Source: Lachnospiraceae bacterium (GTDB lineage: Bacteria > Bacillota > Clostridia > Lachnospirales > Lachnospiraceae). Taken from it: a DNA stretch of 10,198 nucleotides. Made by a program: the position numbers and the translations under genes. Every line of letters begins with the position of its first letter. Position 1 is the first letter of the stretch. Shown in pieces: positions 1 through 7,088 of this stretch. The notes below the pieces were generated by a model. That model made no database searches. It saw only the letters and a list, made by a program, of their open reading frames with translations, and was not told the origin of the DNA. The DNA is taken from positions 1-10,198 of the forward strand of contig JAAUZS010000158.1 in the NCBI GenBank assembly GCA_014804495.1, read 5' to 3'.

Positions 1-791
1 GACAAGGTATCCGTCTTGTCATACTCACAGGCAAATCCAAGAAACGCCATATCTTCGGCACAGCAGGTCATTGCCATTCTGCCCGGTACGAAGTATCCTT
101 TCGGGAAATTCTTCGGAACAAGCACCATCGCCGTAAACTGCACGGTCTTGCCCTCATACCGCCCTATATGATCCAATGAATCCAGATACCAGATCCCATA
201 GCCGGTATTATCAAGTTCCAGAATCGGCGCCTTCAAATCGTATGGCAGATCGTCTTCCATAATCTGATTGACTTCCCCGTTGGAATCCTCGAATACAATA
301 TCCGCCTTCTGGTTAATTGCTTTGACATTTCTCTTATAACTGCTCAAGTCCTCCACGCCGTCGCAGCGGTTGAAAATAATCAGCTCCGACTTACGAATCA
401 TTTCCGCAAGCAGCGATTTCATATTTGTAAAATACATCGGAAACGTAGAAGCGTCAATAGTCGTCACCTGCTGCTCTATCGTCCAATGCCACGGCAGCTT
501 CATATTCTTATAATTCCACATACCGTTATACTCAATGATAATACGCTCAGGTTTATGCTTCTTCTCCAATTCAATCAAATGGGAAGCATTGAAATCCTCT
601 TCTTCATCAATCAACTCTACTACTGTCCTGCTTTTCTGAAGAAGAACTTCATCGTATTCAATTTCTCCCTCTTCACACAGAATCAACAAAGTCTTGCCTC
701 GAATCTGAAAATAAGGCTGTGCTATGGTATAACAGATAAACTCGGTTTTACCGCTTTCCAGAAAACCATTGATTACATATACCGGTTTCAT
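1..791 (-). CDS. CobW-like (G3E) GTPase with YcgQ/DUF1980-like C-terminal segment, 3'-truncated by window edge
   Basis: 263 residues are visible and no stop is reached before base 1. The start ATG (789-791) follows a GGAG-type RBS about 9 nt upstream. A Walker A motif GFLESGKT sits at residues 9-16 and a G4-like NRCD at 141-144, which places it in the SIMIBI/G3E P-loop GTPases (CobW, UreG, HypB). The GCxCC metal motif typical of COG0523 is absent; the equivalent stretch reads LCEEGEIEYDE. From about residue 188 the sequence changes character (YEGKTVQFTAMV, then GRMAMTCCAEDM at 238-248). This resembles the C-terminal half of YcgQ/TIGR03943 (DUF1980) proteins, known as partners of YcgR-type permeases. 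It lies 75 bp downstream of another CobW GTPase and is probably co-transcribed with it. I infer a role in metal (zinc?) handling with a membrane partner left of the window. The GTPase fold is fairly sure; the C-terminal assignment is from memory of the family pattern. Confidence 0.85.
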   Translation of the reverse strand, partial: MKPVYVINGFLESGKTEFICYTIAQPYFQIRGKTLLILCEEGEIEYDEVLLQKSRTVVELIDEEEDFNASHLIELEKKHKPERIIIEYNGMWNYKNMKLPWHWTIEQQVTTIDASTFPMYFTNMKSLLAEMIRKSELIIFNRCDGVEDLSSYKRNVKAINQKADIVFEDSNGEVNQIMEDDLPYDLKAPILELDNTGYGIWYLDSLDHIGRYEGKTVQFTAMVLVPKNFPKGYFVPGRMAMTCCAEDMAFLGFACEYDKTDTL

Positions 792-866
792 AATTCAATC
801 ACTCCAATACTGATATATAGTACAAACACTTCTCAAAATGCAGCCTTGCAAACTGCAATTCAACAA

Positions 867-2081
867 TTACTTTTGAAATAATTCCGCAAGCTTCTCTTCC
901 TTTAACTTAGAACCAATCACGCAGATTTTACCTGTAACATCCGGTTTTCCTTCTCTGATATCGCATTCTTCCGGAACATAATCAAAGTATACCCATGTTC
1001 CGTCTCCTGCGGGAACCATACCTTTTGCCCTAAGTACGATGCCGTATTCTTCCTCTTTATCAAGCTTCTGTAAACGCTGCTCAATCTCTTCCTTCGTATA
1101 TGAAGTCGGAGTTTCAATTCCCCAGCTTGTAAATATTTCATCCGCATGGTGATGATGGTGATGCCCATGCTCGTCGTGGTCATGGTGATGATGATGTTCA
1201 TGTTCATGTTCATCTTCGTGGTCATGATGATGATGCTCATGTTCGTGCTCATCTTCATGGCCATGATGGTGATGTTCGTGCTCGTCTTCGTGGTCATGAT
1301 GATGGTGTTCATGCTCGTGCTCGTCTTCGTGATCGTGATGGTGATGTTTGTGCTCATGCTCGTCATCATGGTCATGATGGTGATGTTCATGTTCGTGGTC
1401 ATCCTCATGGTCGTGATGATGGTGATGTTCATGCTCATCATCATGATGCGCCATGACCTCCTTCATCAACTCTGCTTCCAGATCTTTCGCACCCTCGATT
1501 GTCTCCAGAATGTCTTTTCCGTCCAACTCATCCCAGGGCGTTGTAATAATCGTTGCCTTAGCATTATGCTCTCTTATCATATCAACACAGGCAGCTAATT
1601 TTTCTTCACTCAGCTTGTCTGTTCTGCTTAAAATAATTGTTCCTGCATGTTCTATCTGATTAACGAAGAACTCACCGAAATTCTTGATATACATTTTACA
1701 TTTTCCGGCGTCCACAACCGCAACGGCGCTGTTTAAGATAACGTCATCATTCTGCATAGCGCCCTGTACAGCCTTCATAACATCGGAAAGTTTACCTACT
1801 CCGGATGGTTCAATCAATATTCTCTCAGGAGTATAGGTTGTGAGCACCTCTTTAAGGGAAGCGCCAAAATCACCTACCAATGAACAGCAGATACAGCCGG
1901 AATTCATCTCTTTAATTTCAATACCCGCCTCTTTAAGGAATCCGCCGTCAATCCCAATTTCACCGAACTCATTCTCTATAAGTACAACCTTAGTATCTGC
2001 CAGAACCTCTTTTAACAGTTTCTTTATCAAAGTAGTCTTACCGGCTCCAAGAAAACCGGATACAATATCAATCTTAGTCAT
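867..2081 (-). CDS. COG0523/CobW family GTP-binding metallochaperone with giant His-rich repeat domain
   Basis: 404 residues. Walker A GFLGAGKT is at residues 9-16, switch-like ENEFGEIGID at 36-45, the family's metal motif GCICC at 62-66, and a G4 variant SRTD at 152-155. Residues 212-312 form an acidic His-rich insert of about 13-residue repeats. A CobW C-terminal domain (LRAKGMVPAGDGTWVYFDYV) follows to residue 404. Known COG0523 proteins deliver or buffer Zn, Co or other metals using GTP hydrolysis; the insert makes Zn/Ni binding and storage likely (inference). A typical member is about 320-400 residues, so the length is explained by the insert. The ATG at 2081 is chosen because AGAAAGGAG lies 11 nt upstream. 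Another ATG 10 nt upstream is out of frame, opens only a 5-codon ORF and sits too close to the RBS. A sigma-A-like promoter lies at 2134-2161. No convincing Zur box was seen. The gene is followed by a second CobW-like gene. Confidence 0.95.
   Translation of the reverse strand: MTKIDIVSGFLGAGKTTLIKKLLKEVLADTKVVLIENEFGEIGIDGGFLKEAGIEIKEMNSGCICCSLVGDFGASLKEVLTTYTPERILIEPSGVGKLSDVMKAVQGAMQNDDVILNSAVAVVDAGKCKMYIKNFGEFFVNQIEHAGTIILSRTDKLSEEKLAACVDMIREHNAKATIITTPWDELDGKDILETIEGAKDLEAELMKEVMAHHDDEHEHHHHHDHEDDHEHEHHHHDHDDEHEHKHHHHDHEDEHEHEHHHHDHEDEHEHHHHGHEDEHEHEHHHHDHEDEHEHEHHHHHDHDEHGHHHHHHADEIFTSWGIETPTSYTKEEIEQRLQKLDKEEEYGIVLRAKGMVPAGDGTWVYFDYVPEECDIREGKPDVTGKICVIGSKLKEEKLAELFQK
1146..1448 (-). 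repeat. In-frame ~39-bp tandem repeats encoding the His-rich metal-binding region
   Basis: About seven and a half imperfect copies of a 13-codon unit with consensus HEDEHEHEHHHHD. One copy is shortened to 11 codons and one extended to 14; the last copy ends in a run of six His. On the plus strand this reads as endless CATGATGATGGTG/TTCATGCTCGTG-like permutations. The unit is kept in frame and almost purely His, Asp and Glu, so selection is on the protein. Codon choices (CAT/CAC, GAT/GAC, GAA/GAG) differ between copies, which suggests the repeat is not a very recent amplification. It is a good site for slippage and length variation between strains. Confidence 0.93.
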
Positions 2082-2133
2082 TTAAAATCATGCTCCTTTC
2101 TATAGCAATACAATTAAGTCATATACGAAATAT

Positions 2134-2161
2134 ATTCTACTACTGTTTTTAAATCTGTCAA
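2134..2161 (-). promoter_or_regulatory. Sigma-A-type promoter for the two CobW-like genes
   Basis: On the minus strand there is a perfect -35 TTGACA (2156-2161), a 16-bp spacer and a -10 TAGAAT (2134-2139). The promoter lies about 50 bp upstream of the start at 2081 and just after the stop of the epimerase gene (2196). A small inverted repeat ATATA-CGAAA-TATAT (2121-2135) overlaps the -10 and likely start site and could be an operator, but it is short and AT-rich. Confidence 0.7.
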
Positions 2162-2195
2162 CTCCAAAAGTATCGGAATTTCCCCTATTTTCAGA

Positions 2196-3065
2196 CTATA
2201 CCGTAATCTGATAAGACGCTTCAAAGCTCTCGCCTGCCGCTATATGCTGTCCCCACTTCCGCTCTTCCCATGTGCCTGTGAAATCCTCAGCATCACATCT
2301 GCCATACCACGGTTCTATACAGACAAACGGCGCTTTTTTACCCGGCGGCGACCATATGCCGAAAAGCGGTGCATCAAAGCTTACCGTCAGATATGGACTG
2401 CCATCCGGTTTAACCAATGCTACTTTATGAGCCTGGTCATTTTCTATCACAAGCGCATCGTTATCAAATAAATGCTCCGAAATCCACATATATCCTTTAT
2501 CCAGAGAATAAACCGCTGTCTCGTTACTCATAAGCCCATTCCTTAAGATTCCCGCAGTCACTTCACTTGCATCGAACAAAAGTCTGTAATCCGCCTGCTT
2601 CGCCTCTTCCGCAAGCGGACACCTGAAAGCCGGATGACCGCCAATCGAAAAATGCATATCCTGCGCGGAAGGATTAGTCGCCTTCCATTTTACTATAACC
2701 GTACTCTCACTCAGTTCATAACCAAGCTCCAGAAGAAACTCATATGGAAATATCTTAAGCGTTTCTTCATTTGACTTCAGGGAAAACCAGATTTCACGGT
2801 TGGTCTGACTCTTCAGTTTAAATTCCATGTCTCTGGCAAAGCCATGCTGTCCCATGGGGTAAGACTTTTCATTATGTATATACTCACCGTTCCGCAGACC
2901 GCCCACAATAGGAAATAATACCGGAGAAGTACGTTTCCAGAAAGCCGGATTCCCTTCCCACATATACTCTGCCCCTGTGGTAGTCTTTTTCAAAGATTTC
3001 ATTTCCGCTCCCATACTGTCAACTTGTATGGTGATTTGTTCATTACCTATTTGAAATAGCGCCAT
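2196..3065 (-). CDS. Aldose 1-epimerase family protein (LacX-like galactose mutarotase fold)
   Basis: 289 residues, normal for the LacX-like branch of the aldose 1-epimerase superfamily (about 290-300). Family signatures are seen in order: a sugar-binding Arg in FWKRTSPVLFPIVG (residues 43-56), QHGFARD near 73-79, the likely catalytic His in IGGHPAFRC, and the probable catalytic Glu in CIEPWYGRCD near the C-terminus. Known members interconvert alpha and beta anomers of free hexoses or of unknown sugars, in the cytoplasm; there is no signal peptide here. The ATG at 3065 has AGAAAGGAG 7 nt upstream. It is flanked by unrelated genes and has its own extended -10 promoter, so it is probably monocistronic or weakly linked to its neighbours. 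Exact substrate is unknown; the context contains no sugar transporter or kinase. Confidence 0.92.
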   Translation of the reverse strand: MALFQIGNEQITIQVDSMGAEMKSLKKTTTGAEYMWEGNPAFWKRTSPVLFPIVGGLRNGEYIHNEKSYPMGQHGFARDMEFKLKSQTNREIWFSLKSNEETLKIFPYEFLLELGYELSESTVIVKWKATNPSAQDMHFSIGGHPAFRCPLAEEAKQADYRLLFDASEVTAGILRNGLMSNETAVYSLDKGYMWISEHLFDNDALVIENDQAHKVALVKPDGSPYLTVSFDAPLFGIWSPPGKKAPFVCIEPWYGRCDAEDFTGTWEERKWGQHIAAGESFEASYQITV

Positions 3066-3144
3066 ATCTATACTCCTTTCTCATCCTTATTATGTAATAA
3101 TCAATTTCAATAACCGGAACTTATTGCAACATATCTCTATCGTA

Positions 3145-3153
3145 AGTATACCA
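3145..3153 (-). promoter_or_regulatory. Extended -10 promoter element for the epimerase gene
   Basis: On the minus strand TGG-TATACT matches the extended -10 pattern TGn-TATAAT in five of six -10 positions, 80-90 bp upstream of the start at 3065. No good -35 is present at 16-18 bp, as expected for an extended -10 promoter. It lies just beyond the stop codon of the upstream gene (3173-3175). Confidence 0.5.
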
Positions 3154-3172
3154 TATTTTTCCGCTTACAACA

Positions 3173-4192
3173 CTATAAACTGTCCTTCAATTCATGGTTC
3201 AAAACCAATGCTTCGGTATGGTAACGGTTTTTTGGAAGAATATACTCCAATACTTCAAGCCTTGATGGCAGTATATCCGCTACACTATTGTAGCTGCTAA
3301 TCTTTTGCCCTCCTCCTACCTTCAGGGATTTAGAGACGCTGATTATCTTAATGTCATAACAAACCGCTTTGCCTCTTCTGTTTATAACAAACTCTCCGTC
3401 CTTTAACAAATATCCTTCTAAAACTATATCATATCCTTCCGGCAGATTCCCGGTCAGGTCATACTCCACTGGATACCCGCTCTGTTCATACAACTGCTTC
3501 TTTTCTTCAATCTCACTTTCAATATAAGCTGCTATTCCTGTTTTCCATTCAACGCCAAATCTATTATTTTTCTCTATCCATTTTCCGAAAATCTCTTTCG
3601 CCTCTTTATAAGCATCATTCACCACACCCGGTATTTCTTCAGGAGATATCGACGTCGTATTTAGCATGTATTTTAACAGATAATCCGATTTTTCCGAACA
3701 TTCAATTCTGACTTTGTTATCAATCAGGTATTGAAAAAATACAATACTATTGTGCATATTGTATTCAAGTTTACATAACTTTTTATTCTGTGAATTATAT
3801 AGCTTAATAAAATCTCTGTTCCCACCGTTTTCCATTGCGGTACGGCAATAGGCAATATCGCTTAGTGAAAATGTGAACTTTTTGCCGAAACTATTCGTAT
3901 AGCAAAGCGCAGCATCTTCTACGAGCAGTTTTCTGTTCTTTGCATCCAAACACAGCCATGCTCCTGCCAGAATGATAAGCACCGCCACCGGATAGACCAG
4001 CAGATAGTAAAAAATCCCGCCTTTGGCTGACTTATCAGGATACATTGTACATAAAACACCGAATATTATTCCAAACAATATCGTTATAATTCCTACAATC
4101 CAAGGTGTTTTTCCCTCATTTACTTCTATCTTTATCACCGTAATCCGTATCCCTTCTTTTTCCTGACAGTCCATGCGCTGTTTCGGTTTCAC
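3173..4192 (-). CDS. Two-TM membrane protein with possible PH-like domain, function unknown
   Basis: 339 residues from a GTG start. Two hydrophobic segments, about residues 30-50 and 59-82, form a hairpin. They are followed by a beta-rich stretch (83-162: KNRKLLVEDAALCYTN, then FTFSLSDIAYCRT and a F-I-K-L-Y segment) that looks like a bacterial PH/GRAM-type membrane-associated domain, by analogy only. The C-terminal part (about 190-339) is soluble, partly helical and charged; I do not recognise it. The GTG at 4192 overlaps the protease stop as GTGA, a 4-bp overlap that implies translational coupling. No clear RBS precedes it. An in-frame ATG at 4174 and a GTG at 4138 (weak AAGGG upstream) are alternatives, and the TM hairpin is intact from any of them. 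Tight coupling suggests it works with, or is a substrate or anchor of, the exported protease. Confidence 0.82.
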   Translation of the reverse strand: MKPKQRMDCQEKEGIRITVIKIEVNEGKTPWIVGIITILFGIIFGVLCTMYPDKSAKGGIFYYLLVYPVAVLIILAGAWLCLDAKNRKLLVEDAALCYTNSFGKKFTFSLSDIAYCRTAMENGGNRDFIKLYNSQNKKLCKLEYNMHNSIVFFQYLIDNKVRIECSEKSDYLLKYMLNTTSISPEEIPGVVNDAYKEAKEIFGKWIEKNNRFGVEWKTGIAAYIESEIEEKKQLYEQSGYPVEYDLTGNLPEGYDIVLEGYLLKDGEFVINRRGKAVCYDIKIISVSKSLKVGGGQKISSYNSVADILPSRLEVLEYILPKNRYHTEALVLNHELKDSL

Positions 4193-5007
4193 TCTGTCAG
4201 TTCTGCATATGCCTCTACAATAATCGTAAGCGGCACACTTGCTATCTCACCATCCATTGTTCCGCCTGATATCATTCCTATAAAATTACCTTTTGGGTCA
4301 AAAGTGCCGCCGCCCGATATTCCGGGAGTGCCGTAACCGTAACCGTATATCATATACTCATCAAACTCTTCAATATACTGCCACATATTGCCGATAGTAC
4401 CTTGCAGATAAATTCCATTGCTCTGCACAACATTTTCTACTCCCTCTGAATGTCTGCCAGTTGCTCCTACGCAGAATATCTCGTCGCCTTCCTTCATCTC
4501 ATTATAGACATTCATATCAAAATGCACATAACGAAGCTGTTCCAATTCCATATAATCAAGCTCTTTGTTATCCACTGTCAAAAAACCTAAATCATATTCC
4601 TCAGATATACCCAGCAGCTCTGCACTTGCATAGCTCCCTTGCGGAAAAAGCACATTGCTGACCTGCTCATCCCAAAATTCAAGGACATGCTTGTTAGTCG
4701 CAATCACAATTTTTTCAGAAGTCATTTCCCATATAACTCCGCTTCCATAAGCATTTCCCATATTAATCCGCACAACACATGCCTTCACATTTTCATATGC
4801 CTTGTCGCAATCATCCTCAACAAGAACAGGAGTTTCCAGAAGCCCCAGCGCCAGCATGCCTTCAAAAATATCCTGCTCCGACACGGTCTGAATCAGATGC
4901 GGCATTGTCTGCGGCGCTTTACCATAGACATGGGCAGGATCCAAGGTAATAACAAGTATGAAACTGATTATGGGAAGTGCGATGGCATACAATATTTTAT
5001 GCCGCAT
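4189..5007 (-). CDS. Exported trypsin-like (HtrA/S1-type) serine protease
   Basis: 272 residues. The N-terminus (MRHK, then hydrophobic residues 5-21) is a signal peptide or signal anchor with possible cleavage after HVYG (about residue 29). The chymotrypsin-fold triad is visible: His107 in ATNKHVLE, Asp139 in EEYDLGFLTVD, and Ser231 in GTPGISGGGTFD. The oxyanion region reads GISGGG rather than the usual GNSGGP. No PDZ domain follows; the protein stops soon after GMISGG and the final beta strands, so it is a bare protease domain like short S1C members. A linker of about 50 residues precedes the protease domain. The ATG at 5007 has a strong GGAGG 6 nt upstream. Its 3' end overlaps the start of a membrane-protein gene by 4 bp. 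Likely role: extracytoplasmic proteolysis or signalling; substrate unknown. Confidence 0.88.
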   Translation of the reverse strand: MRHKILYAIALPIISFILVITLDPAHVYGKAPQTMPHLIQTVSEQDIFEGMLALGLLETPVLVEDDCDKAYENVKACVVRINMGNAYGSGVIWEMTSEKIVIATNKHVLEFWDEQVSNVLFPQGSYASAELLGISEEYDLGFLTVDNKELDYMELEQLRYVHFDMNVYNEMKEGDEIFCVGATGRHSEGVENVVQSNGIYLQGTIGNMWQYIEEFDEYMIYGYGYGTPGISGGGTFDPKGNFIGMISGGTMDGEIASVPLTIIVEAYAELTE

Positions 5008-5085
5008 ATAAATCCTCCATGTACTTAATGTTAAATCTCTTTCTCAATGTCAGGGTTTCTCATATTATTACCTACAGATTAATAT

Positions 5086-5133
5086 TTCATGCTTTATATG
5101 AAGCGTACATTTTCAGTATGAAAACTATTTCAT
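5086..5133. repeat. Cluster of alternating TTTCAT / ATGAAA half-sites
   Basis: Plus-strand half-sites lie at 5085-5090 (TTTCAT), 5098-5102 (ATGAA), 5110-5115 (TTTTCA), 5118-5123 (ATGAAA) and 5128-5133 (TTTCAT). They form overlapping inverted repeats: TTCAT-N7-ATGAA, TTTTCA-N3-TGAAAA (5110-5124) and ATGAAA-N4-TTTCAT (5118-5133). The cluster spans the end of the HAD gene and the start of the 117-bp gap before the protease gene. It could be an operator upstream of the protease or merely AT-rich chance pairing; there is no T-run for a terminator. Confidence 0.35.
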
Positions 5134-5778
5134 CAATATATCCAGTAAATCCCTTATGTCATCAATAATAAAGTCCGCGCCCGCCTCAAGTAACTGCTCC
5201 CTTTTTGAATTTCCATACGTTACGCCGCAAGTATACGTCCCGGCGCCTTTTCCCATTTCTATATCAAACGGCATATCCCCGACTACAAGTGTCTGCTTAG
5301 CATCAAAGGAATTTTCTTTAAGCGTTTTTATCACAGGATCTGGATGCGGTTTCAGTAAAACGGTATCATCTCCGCCAAGAACATACGGAAAATAACCGGA
5401 TAAGTTCAACTTTGTAAGAAAATCTTTAAGTGATGCAGTATTTCTGGACGTTGCAATCGTCCTCATAATTCCCTTTTTCTCTATTGCTGCAATCACTTCT
5501 TCTACATTTGGAAAAATCGTAGGCGGCATGATTTCCTTTTTTTCCTCAAAAATTTTTCTATATGTAGATACACACAAATCAAGCGTCTGTTCAGAAAGTT
5601 CCGGATACATGGTCTGGAATCCTATTTTTGCTGACAGACCTATTGTAGACGCACAGGCTTCTTCATCAGCAACATCAAGCCCCATTACCCTCATTGTCTC
5701 CTGCTTTGCAATAACTATTGTCTTTTTGGTATCTAAGAGCGTACCGTCAAAATCAAATATAACTAACTTTATATCCAT
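5125..5778 (-). CDS. HAD-superfamily hydrolase, phosphoglycolate phosphatase-like (subfamily IA)
   Basis: 217 residues, the usual length for Gph/PpaX-type enzymes. Motif I is DFDGTLLDT with nucleophile Asp9 and general acid/base Asp11. A helical cap follows (about 17-85). Motif II is Thr110/Ser111 in ATSRN, motif III is Lys143 in LLKPHPDP, and motif IV is GDMPFDIEMG with Asp168 and Asp172 for Mg2+. Such enzymes dephosphorylate small phospho-metabolites (phosphoglycolate, pyrophosphate, sugar phosphates) in the cytoplasm; the substrate cannot be read from sequence. The ATG at 5778 has AGAAGGA 7 nt upstream. It lies 56 bp after the stop of the capA-like gene and may be read from that gene's promoter. 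Confidence 0.92.
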   Translation of the reverse strand: MDIKLVIFDFDGTLLDTKKTIVIAKQETMRVMGLDVADEEACASTIGLSAKIGFQTMYPELSEQTLDLCVSTYRKIFEEKKEIMPPTIFPNVEEVIAAIEKKGIMRTIATSRNTASLKDFLTKLNLSGYFPYVLGGDDTVLLKPHPDPVIKTLKENSFDAKQTLVVGDMPFDIEMGKGAGTYTCGVTYGNSKREQLLEAGADFIIDDIRDLLDILMK

Positions 5779-5834
5779 ACAGACATCCTTCTCTTTTCTA
5801 TGACTGCAATATTTGTGTCTGAAAGCAACAAATT

Positions 5835-6977
5835 CTATCTGCTTACCTCATCAGCAGAAATGATGTAACTTCCGTCCTCGGTAAATTTTGTACCAAAAGG
5901 TTCACTCAGCGCATTAATCTGAGCAAGTATAGCCGTATAATCGTCACCTTCCGCCGGAGTGGGACAATAATCGTTCCTTGACATAACCGAACTGATATAA
6001 CAGGGAATGACCTTCGCCTGCCGGTCATCCTGCTTTACACCGTCAATAAATGTAAAAGTCTGTTGGAAAATCATAGTCTCCTTCTGCTTCGGATTTCTGT
6101 TTCCTCCGAAACAGAAATTTCCCATGCTGTACACGATAAATCTTCCGTTGTAGACCTCAATCCCCTGTAAAATATGCGGGTGGCAGCCCAATACCAGATC
6201 AGCACCCCAATCGATACATTTCTTACCCAGCTCTAATTGATAATCATTAGGATAATTCTGCATCTCAACACCCCAGTGACAGCAGGCGATAATCAGATTT
6301 ACATTCTCCTCTTTAAGCTGCTTTATACCGTCCTCCAGCCAGACTTCCACAGCCTTTCCGTCATAGTGTTCATTCACCGATACAAAGCCGATACGAATGC
6401 CCTGAGTTTCATATATGCCGACGTTGTCATCATAAGCATATGGAATATTTTTTTCATCAAAAAGGGCCACAGTATCGTCGCAGCCCTGCTGCCCGTAATC
6501 CATTCGGTGGTTATTGCCGAAACTGACCGCCTCTACGCTTCCTAAGGGCAGAATTTCGATATATGAAGGCTCACCTTTTATATTATACTGCTTTTCTACC
6601 AAATCCGTTGATTCTGTCAGAACGCCCTCAAAGTTTACGATAGTCATGTCGTCTTGTTCAAAAATAGGTTTCACATTCTGCAAAAAATACTCCGCTCCCT
6701 GCAAATCGTACATTTCCCTGAAGGTTCCCTCGTAGCCGTGAATCTGCAGGTTTCCCAAAGAAACATCGCCGGCAGCGGAAATCGTAAGGCTGATAACCTC
6801 CGGTTCAGTAGAAAATATCTCCACATCTGTACTGTTCATATTGATAGTATATACACCAAAACTATTCACATCAGTAATGCCCGCATTCACACTTGCCATA
6901 CCATTGCCGCACCCACAGCAACTGCTTACAATCAGAAATATCAAAGACATCCTGATAAAACCTTTATATTTTTGCAT
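5835..6977 (-). CDS. CapA-like (PGA_cap) metallophosphatase-fold lipoprotein
   Basis: 380 residues. The N-terminus is a lipoprotein signal: KYKGFIR, a hydrophobic core, then lipobox VSSC with Cys20 as the probable lipidated residue. The CapA/PGA_cap calcineurin-like domain starts near residue 64 and shows the expected metal-site motifs: GDVSLGN (Asp71), NFEGVLT (Asn115, Glu117), GNNHRMDYG (Asn156, His157), CHWGVEMQNYPNDYQ (His234) and GADLVLGCHPHILQG (His266, His268), then VYSMGNF. Known members are tied to poly-gamma-glutamate capsule synthesis or release, but most clostridial homologues lie outside cap operons and their reaction is unknown. No capBC is visible here. The ATG at 6977 follows GGAGGGG 7 nt upstream. 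It is divergent from a gamma-glutamyl hydrolase-type gene, which fits gamma-glutamyl chemistry by inference only. Confidence 0.92.
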   Translation of the reverse strand: MQKYKGFIRMSLIFLIVSSCCGCGNGMASVNAGITDVNSFGVYTINMNSTDVEIFSTEPEVISLTISAAGDVSLGNLQIHGYEGTFREMYDLQGAEYFLQNVKPIFEQDDMTIVNFEGVLTESTDLVEKQYNIKGEPSYIEILPLGSVEAVSFGNNHRMDYGQQGCDDTVALFDEKNIPYAYDDNVGIYETQGIRIGFVSVNEHYDGKAVEVWLEDGIKQLKEENVNLIIACCHWGVEMQNYPNDYQLELGKKCIDWGADLVLGCHPHILQGIEVYNGRFIVYSMGNFCFGGNRNPKQKETMIFQQTFTFIDGVKQDDRQAKVIPCYISSVMSRNDYCPTPAEGDDYTAILAQINALSEPFGTKFTEDGSYIISADEVSR

Positions 6978-7029
6978 CTTATCCCCTCCTCTGCTGCACA
7001 GAAAAGTGCAATATGCCGAGCCTGCGCTT

Positions 7030-7059
7030 ATTGTATCATATCGCCGGAAATATTGTAAA
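7030..7059 (-). promoter_or_regulatory. Promoter for the capA-like gene
   Basis: On the minus strand a -35 TTTACA (7054-7059), an 18-bp spacer and a -10 TACAAT (7030-7035) preceded by TGA give an extended -10 character (TG-A-TACAAT). It lies about 55 bp upstream of the start at 6977. A small palindrome GTTCGAAC (7061-7068) abuts the -35. Confidence 0.6.
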
Positions 7060-7060
7060 C

Positions 7061-7078
7061 GTTCGAACCTAATTTAGG
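7061..7078. promoter_or_regulatory. Adjacent palindromes in the divergent promoter region, possible operator
   Basis: GTTCGAAC (7061-7068) is a perfect 8-bp palindrome. It is followed, sharing one base, by CCTAA-T-TTAGG (7068-7078), a perfect 5+1+5 inverted repeat. They sit between the -35 of the minus-strand capA-like promoter and the -35 region of the plus-strand gene, where a repressor or activator could act on both. No protein family is implied. Confidence 0.4.
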
Positions 7079-7088
7079 CGATTAATCT

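Noticed and set aside
792..866. Weak hairpin TGCAG-N9-CTGCA followed by TTTT between the two CobW-like genes
   Set aside because: A 5-bp stem with only four T is too weak to call a terminator or attenuator.
486..881. 131-residue plus-strand open frame
   Set aside because: It lies antisense to the divergent CobW-like gene, whose P-loop and RBS support the minus strand; no RBS or recognisable domain.
1146..1448. Possible CRISPR array or non-coding satellite
   Set aside because: Units are contiguous with no spacers and are kept in frame inside a well-supported CobW gene.
917..1598. Met/Thr/Ile-rich (minus) and Met/Val-rich (plus) long open frames across the repeat region
   Set aside because: They are out-of-frame readings of the CAT/GAT-type His-Asp-Glu codon repeats; the composition is nonsensical and there is no RBS.
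2082..2098. Five-codon upstream ORF overlapping the CobW start
   Set aside because: Its ATG is one base from the RBS, too close for efficient initiation; probably chance.
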